From NCBI GenBank assembly GCA_002471275.1, contig DKPQ01000020.1:62001-126000 (forward strand): a stretch of 64,000 bases of DNA, written 5' to 3'. The notes beneath the pieces were generated by a model that worked only from the letters and a program-made list of their open reading frames with translations, was not told the DNA's origin and searched no databases. The position numbers and the translations under genes are program-made. This document shows positions 60,134 through 64,000 of this stretch, one piece after another (position 1 is the stretch's first letter; the number at the start of each line of letters is the position of its first letter). The DNA is from Flammeovirgaceae bacterium UBA7330 (GTDB lineage: Bacteria; Bacteroidota; Bacteroidia; Cytophagales; Cyclobacteriaceae).

Positions 60134-60499
60134 ATGGAACGTCTTACCAAAGCCGAAGAACCGATCATGCAGCTCCTCTGGAAGTTGAAAAAAGCTTTTG
60201 TGAAAGAACTTATTAAAGAGCTTCCAGAACCTAAGCCCCCATATAATACAGTATCATCTGTGATCCGTATTCTCGAGGAAAAAGGGATGGTGGGGCATCA
60301 TACATACGGTAAAACACACCAATATTATCCATTGGTCAGCAAGATGGAATACAGCCAGGGGCTCTTCAAATACCTGATGAATGACTACCTGGAAGGCTCC
60401 TACACTCGGCTAATGTCATTCATGGCGAAGGATGAAAACCTTACCAAAAAAGAAATCAAAGAATTACAGGAATTGATTAAAAAGCATAAAGATGAATAA
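60134..60499 (+). CDS. BlaI/MecI-family transcriptional repressor
   Basis: A 121-aa winged-helix repressor: RLTKAEEPIMQLLWKLKKAF (helix 1), PPYNTVSSVIRILEEKGMVG (recognition helix) and HTYGKTHQYYPLVSK (wing, with the site near which sensor-triggered cleavage occurs in BlaI). It is expected to repress its own operon. Its end overlaps the ATG of the M56 sensor gene by eight bases, the classical blaI-blaR1 order. Confidence 0.93.
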   Translation: MERLTKAEEPIMQLLWKLKKAFVKELIKELPEPKPPYNTVSSVIRILEEKGMVGHHTYGKTHQYYPLVSKMEYSQGLFKYLMNDYLEGSYTRLMSFMAKDENLTKKEIKELQELIKKHKDE

Positions 60500-62285
60500 C
60501 CTAACGCAATACCTATTTGAAGTGATCCTGGGATCCTCCGTACTATTTCTGGGATATTATCTCACAAAAAACTTTCTAAGTATCGCTTTCAGGCGCTACT
60601 TCCTGTTGGGCTGTCTGCTCCTGCCATTAATATTTCCCCTCCTCTCAATTGGCACACCAGAGAAGGTAATTGGCGAAATTCCGAACCAGGTGAATCACTT
60701 TTTTGACACTTCTTATAAGGAAAATCTTGCTGAGAATGTATCATTAATTGTTCCAACTGTGCAGATGGAATCGGAAGCGCAAAGTTTGGACCACCAAAAT
60801 TCCAAATCAGAAATTAGCTGGAAAAATCTTGGTGTATTCATCTATTTCATGGTTGTTGCTTTCCTGCTTATACGGATGAGTTTCTCGCTTTTCTCATTGC
60901 TAAAGCTAATTAGAAATCCTAAAGCGGAATTTAATGGTACGCGATTCTTTATTGTCGACCAGCAACAATTTTCAGGTGGATCATTCTTCCACTTCATTTT
61001 TATCAACAAGAAATATCTGAATGACCCAGTCATAGAGATAATATTGGCTCATGAGCAGGTTCACAGTCGCCTTTGGCATAGTGTTGACATCCTACTCTCA
61101 GAATTATATTGTATCGTTTTTTGGGTAAATCCCGTTGCATGGTTTCTAAGGAATGAAGTCAGACTCAATACGGAGTACCAGGCTGATCAACTCACTTCCA
61201 AAGGATTTGACAGACAACATTACAGTGACACACTTTTAAACCTTTCCATACATTCACAAAACTTACAACCAGTCATTTCTTTCAGCGCCATCAACATTAG
61301 AAGTAGAATTAGGTACATCCTGGAAGGGAAAAGGCATCACTGGTCCAGGTCCCTCCTCACCATTCCATTCCTGATCATTGCCACCTGGCTGATCAGTTGC
61401 GAACCGGAAATGATGGATTTTTCTACTATGGATCCACAGGCTGCGCTAAAGAATGTAAAGACGGTGACCACACGCTATATCAGTCATCAAAAGGACACGC
61501 AGCAAAAGGATGGGAAGATTATTGCGATTGCGTATTACCTGCCTGATGGGACTGTGGATAGGGTTGAGCAACATACCAGTTATCCCTATGACCATGATAA
61601 GCCGTTTACCTGGTCATTAATTGCAACACCAAATCCGGTTGGAGTTCTCCATATTTTAGACGGATTAGGTATGGGTGAAGCTGCATACAATATCTTGTAT
61701 GGACATGATTGGCCAAGATATAAAGACATTGATGATTTTGGCATGAAAGGTGAGAGGATCAATAGAATAACAACTACCAAAAAAAATGATTTAGGCCTAC
61801 CTAGAAGCTATTTAATAGAGGAAGAATTAAATCAGGACATTTTTTATCAAGGAGAAGAAAGATACTCTAAAGGGATGGTTATGAATAGACATGAAGAAAC
61901 CTTTGACTATTCTGATGGAAGAGTGATCTCACACAGTAGATATACTTATTATCCAGCACGTGAAATTTTAATGAAGAAAATACAGCCAAAAAACATTGAT
62001 TATCAACCCCCTAGCAAGCAATTAATCCATGAGACTAATTTTTCCTATGATGGAGATAATCTTATAAAAGTAACTAATAATGTACCACAAAATGGTTCTC
62101 TAGCAACCACACAAATGAACTATGAAAATGGAATTATTACTTCAGCATCATATTTCAGAGAGGATAAGCGGTATAATCACCGGGAATTCTATTATGACGA
62201 ATCCGGGCTCAAAACGCGCACTGAAATCTTCAATGTCTACGGTGAGCCAGAATATACTATCATATATGACTATGAGTACTATTAA
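60492..62285 (+). CDS. M56 (BlaR1-like) membrane metallopeptidase with an unusual C-terminal domain
   Basis: A 597-aa sensor protease. Four TM segments occur before and around the zinc motif. His187-Glu-Gln-Val-His191 is the HExxH and Glu228 in RLNTEYQADQ is the third ligand. A last TM lies near residues 287-303 (LTIPFLIIATWLIS). The remaining 290 or so residues would be extracytoplasmic. They contain no penicillin-binding motif or TonB domain, but they do contain short Tyr-rich phrases (NFSYDGDNLIKVTNN, EFYYDESGLKTRTEI, IYDYEYY) that recall YD-type repeats. It probably cleaves or triggers cleavage of the BlaI-type partner on an unknown signal. Confidence 0.9.
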   Translation: MNNLTQYLFEVILGSSVLFLGYYLTKNFLSIAFRRYFLLGCLLLPLIFPLLSIGTPEKVIGEIPNQVNHFFDTSYKENLAENVSLIVPTVQMESEAQSLDHQNSKSEISWKNLGVFIYFMVVAFLLIRMSFSLFSLLKLIRNPKAEFNGTRFFIVDQQQFSGGSFFHFIFINKKYLNDPVIEIILAHEQVHSRLWHSVDILLSELYCIVFWVNPVAWFLRNEVRLNTEYQADQLTSKGFDRQHYSDTLLNLSIHSQNLQPVISFSAINIRSRIRYILEGKRHHWSRSLLTIPFLIIATWLISCEPEMMDFSTMDPQAALKNVKTVTTRYISHQKDTQQKDGKIIAIAYYLPDGTVDRVEQHTSYPYDHDKPFTWSLIATPNPVGVLHILDGLGMGEAAYNILYGHDWPRYKDIDDFGMKGERINRITTTKKNDLGLPRSYLIEEELNQDIFYQGEERYSKGMVMNRHEETFDYSDGRVISHSRYTYYPAREILMKKIQPKNIDYQPPSKQLIHETNFSYDGDNLIKVTNNVPQNGSLATTQMNYENGIITSASYFREDKRYNHREFYYDESGLKTRTEIFNVYGEPEYTIIYDYEYY

Positions 62286-63136
62286 AGCATGGTCATGATC
62301 CCGCGGGCATAGCCAATCGATTCGGCCAAACCTGGTAGCGGATTGTCGCCATCCTTTTCATACTCAGCAGCGATTACCCCTGTGTATTTAATCTTATCCA
62401 AAGCTTTCAATACGGATGGAAGATCCAGAACACCTCGTCCCATTTCGAGGGTTTTCCCATCCGGTGCAGAGCTGTTCACATCTTTCAGGTGAACATCATA
62501 CAGACGTGCTTTGTATTTCTTGATTTCTGTGGCTGGGTCATAGCCACTTCTCAGGGTATGCCCCACATCTATGCACAATCCCAGTCGCTCATCCATATCC
62601 GCAATTTTGTCCATGATGGATTTCGGGCTTGGATAAACATCGTCCTCCGGTCCATGGTTGTGAATTGCAACCTTGATACCCGTTTCCTTCACTCTTTGCT
62701 CAGCAAGTGCCAAAACTTCCGGAACAGGAACGCCGATAATGACTTTGATGCCTGCCGCCTGCGCATATTTGAAAGCCTGATTCACCTCATCTTCGGTTTT
62801 CATGTAGATCACGCCTGCACCATAAAGGTTAAGACCTGCTGATTTTACTTTCTGAGCAATGGCTTTCAGCTCAGCCTCTGAACTCTCCAAAGGCATATGC
62901 ATGCTTTTAAAGGCAATAGATTTCAAATTCAAACCTTTAACCATATTGATTGTCTCATCCAGGTTGAATTTCCGCAATGTATAGGATGCGATCCCAAGAT
63001 CAAGAGCTGTCTTTGGAGCTGCTGCTGCCATTTGACTGGCTCTTGCAGGATTAAAAGCGGCAATCACGGTGCTGGCACCCAGCACTTTGAGGAATGTTTT
63101 TCGGGTTTGTTTCATCTCATTATTTGGGTTTTGCAT
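62282..63136 (-). CDS. sugar phosphate isomerase/epimerase (xylose-isomerase-like TIM barrel), exported
   Basis: A 284-aa AP-endonuclease-2-superfamily protein. The N-terminus TRKTFLKVLGASTVIAAF has a Tat-like signal with RK in place of RR, followed by ARASQ, suggesting export. The barrel has KVAIHNHGPEDDVYPSPKS, GLCIDVGHTLRSG and YDVHLKDVNSSAPDG, which supply the metal ligands. ATG 63136 is chosen, eight bases after the preceding gene's stop; Met at 63115 is an alternative. The substrate is unknown. Its stop shares three bases with the convergent M56 stop. Confidence 0.85.
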   Translation of the reverse strand: MQNPNNEMKQTRKTFLKVLGASTVIAAFNPARASQMAAAAPKTALDLGIASYTLRKFNLDETINMVKGLNLKSIAFKSMHMPLESSEAELKAIAQKVKSAGLNLYGAGVIYMKTEDEVNQAFKYAQAAGIKVIIGVPVPEVLALAEQRVKETGIKVAIHNHGPEDDVYPSPKSIMDKIADMDERLGLCIDVGHTLRSGYDPATEIKKYKARLYDVHLKDVNSSAPDGKTLEMGRGVLDLPSVLKALDKIKYTGVIAAEYEKDGDNPLPGLAESIGYARGIMTML

Positions 63137-63143
63137 CTGTTTA

Positions 63144-63602
63144 TTATTCTTCAGGAACCATCGATTTACGGGCCCAATCAACTACTAATTTAATCTCTTC
63201 ACCCGTTAGTCTCGCCTCAGGGTGGGTAATTTTATAGACAGCCATAGGCATTTCTCCTTCTTCCACTAGCTCGATGATCTCATCCAGTTTGTGATTTTGT
63301 CTTTTCAAGGGATAATCGGCCCAGGTAGAAAAATTCAACTCGTCTCTCCCCTCATCCACATCATGGATCACCAGCCAGGAGACCGGAGCCACACTGGCAT
63401 ACCAGGGATAAATGGTTTCATTAGAGTGACAGTCATAGCATGCTACGCGCAATATCCGACTTACTTCCTGATCAATTTCCAGAACCTGGTGAATATCTCC
63501 GGGGTTTTGTACGGAGACTTCAGGTTTATCTCCTCCAAAAAACTGAATGATCACCGCAAAGGCAATCACTCCAATACCAATATATTTTAAAGTCTTACTC
63601 AT
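63144..63602 (-). CDS. heme-binding domain protein with a CxxCH motif
   Basis: A 152-aa protein with an N-terminal membrane anchor (about residues 5-22, YIGIGVIAFAVIIQFFGG) and then RVACYDCHSNETIYPWYAS, a c-type heme attachment site. The conserved phrase SWLVIHDVDEGRDELNFSTW and the Met-containing MPMAVYKITHPEARL follow. It resembles the small haem-binding domain family of Bacteroidota. Maturation would need the Ccm system encoded at 23.7-28.2 kb. It directly precedes the sugar isomerase gene. Confidence 0.88.
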   Translation of the reverse strand: MSKTLKYIGIGVIAFAVIIQFFGGDKPEVSVQNPGDIHQVLEIDQEVSRILRVACYDCHSNETIYPWYASVAPVSWLVIHDVDEGRDELNFSTWADYPLKRQNHKLDEIIELVEEGEMPMAVYKITHPEARLTGEEIKLVVDWARKSMVPEE

Positions 63603-63614
63603 TATTATTTTTAT

Positions 63615-64000
63615 CTAGCCGAGGAACGAAATTAATACACCGGCAGCAACTGCCGAACCAATGACACCCGAAATGTTACTGGCCATGGCATATTGCAATA
63701 AATGATTGCTGGGATCATGCTTTAAGGCTAAATCATTGGCTACTCTGGAGGCCATGGGCACGGCACTCAATCCCGTAGCTCCAATCAGCGGATTGATCTT
63801 CTTTTTAGCAAACAGGTTGTAAACCTTTACCGCCAATATTCCTCCGGCAATAGAAATGGCGAAAGCAATAAAACCACCTACAATGATCATCAGTGTTTCA
63901 ACATTTAAGAAGGCTTTCACGGTCATCGTAGCTCCAACAGCCAGACCTAAAAAAATGGTCGCAGCATTGAGAATAGTATCAGATGCGGCTTTGTGAAGAC
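63615..64000 (-). CDS. oadB: sodium-translocating decarboxylase beta subunit (partial)
   Basis: Only the C-terminal 128 or so codons lie in the window; the frame stays open to the right edge. Upstream of an internal Met the frame reads LHKAASDTILNAATIFLGLAVGA. The conserved end has NLFAKKKINPLIGATGLSAVPMASRVAN and NISGVIGSAVAAG. This is the membrane beta subunit of oxaloacetate or related decarboxylase Na+ pumps. The rest of the operon is expected beyond the right edge. Confidence 0.88.
   Translation of the reverse strand, partial: LHKAASDTILNAATIFLGLAVGATMTVKAFLNVETLMIIVGGFIAFAISIAGGILAVKVYNLFAKKKINPLIGATGLSAVPMASRVANDLALKHDPSNHLLQYAMASNISGVIGSAVAAGVLISFLG

Noticed and set aside
1..64000. 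Search by eye for CRISPR arrays, tRNA or rRNA genes, insertion sequences and phage genes.
   Set aside because: No regularly spaced repeats, no tRNA-like cloverleaf with a CCA end, no rRNA and no transposase or integrase motifs were seen.

Overview
The window looks like a chromosomal segment of a member of the Bacteroidota, most likely a marine or soil relative of the Cytophagales. The grounds are an AT-rich sequence, several upstream boxes of the phylum-specific form TAnnTTTG, a PorZ-like type IX secretion protein, the nadK / DUF6089 / uppS / bamA / twin ompH block, and an mre/rod operon arranged as in that phylum. The genus cannot be fixed from the sequence alone. Gene density is high: no gene-free stretch exceeds 300 bases, and I saw no tRNA, rRNA, CRISPR array or transposase.

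Region 1 (1-23.6 kb, almost all on the minus strand) is a large surface-polysaccharide locus that continues past the left edge. Read in the direction of transcription it holds rfbB-rfbA-rfbC (dTDP-sugar), ugd-uxs (UDP-glucuronate then UDP-xylose), cysC-cysD-[four-helix-bundle gene]-cysN-cysQ (PAPS synthesis and PAP removal), an SLBB/Wza-like exporter, and then a CDP-3,6-dideoxyhexose block. That block runs reductase, rfbF, rfbG, rfbH, a 5-epimerase-like gene and an SDR reductase. It is followed by a glycosyltransferase, a PAPS-type sulfotransferase, a Wzx-like flippase, another glycosyltransferase, a Wzz-like chain-length protein and a hexapeptide acyltransferase. The most economical reading is a sulfated, 3,6-dideoxyhexose-containing exopolysaccharide made by a Wzx/Wzy-type route, with its own sulfate-donor supply. 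No polymerase, priming transferase or PAPS reductase (CysH) is in view. The cys block carries unusual insertions: a four-helix-bundle gene broken by an in-frame stop and bounded by inverted repeats, and a roughly 50-base palindromic element.

Region 2 (23.7-28.2 kb, plus) is a cytochrome c maturation operon ccmB-ccmC-ccmD-ccmE-ccmF. Its CcmE has a CxxxY motif in place of the heme-binding histidine. It is followed by a UbiA prenyltransferase, purN and purH.

Region 3 (31.4-36.9 kb, plus) is the cell-shape operon mreB-mreC-mreD-mrdA-rodA. The PBP2 has KTS in place of KTG. Next come a conserved acidic protein of unknown function, tdk, porZ, recO, a 2-oxoglutarate/IPNS-type oxygenase and a chromate transporter.

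Region 4 (43.9-53.7 kb, minus) is an envelope block: yqeY, cvpA, an alpha/beta hydrolase, a CBS protein, nadK, two DUF6089-type barrels, uppS, bamA and two ompH/skp genes. It ends at a shared terminator facing chrA.

Region 5 (53.8-64 kb) is mixed. It holds pdxJ and a hydrolase, an RsmI-like methyltransferase, metK and terC. A MarR-controlled SDR/oxidoreductase set and a BlaI/M56 regulator pair follow. A TIM-barrel sugar isomerase, a small CxxCH heme protein and the 3' part of a sodium-pumping decarboxylase beta subunit complete the window.
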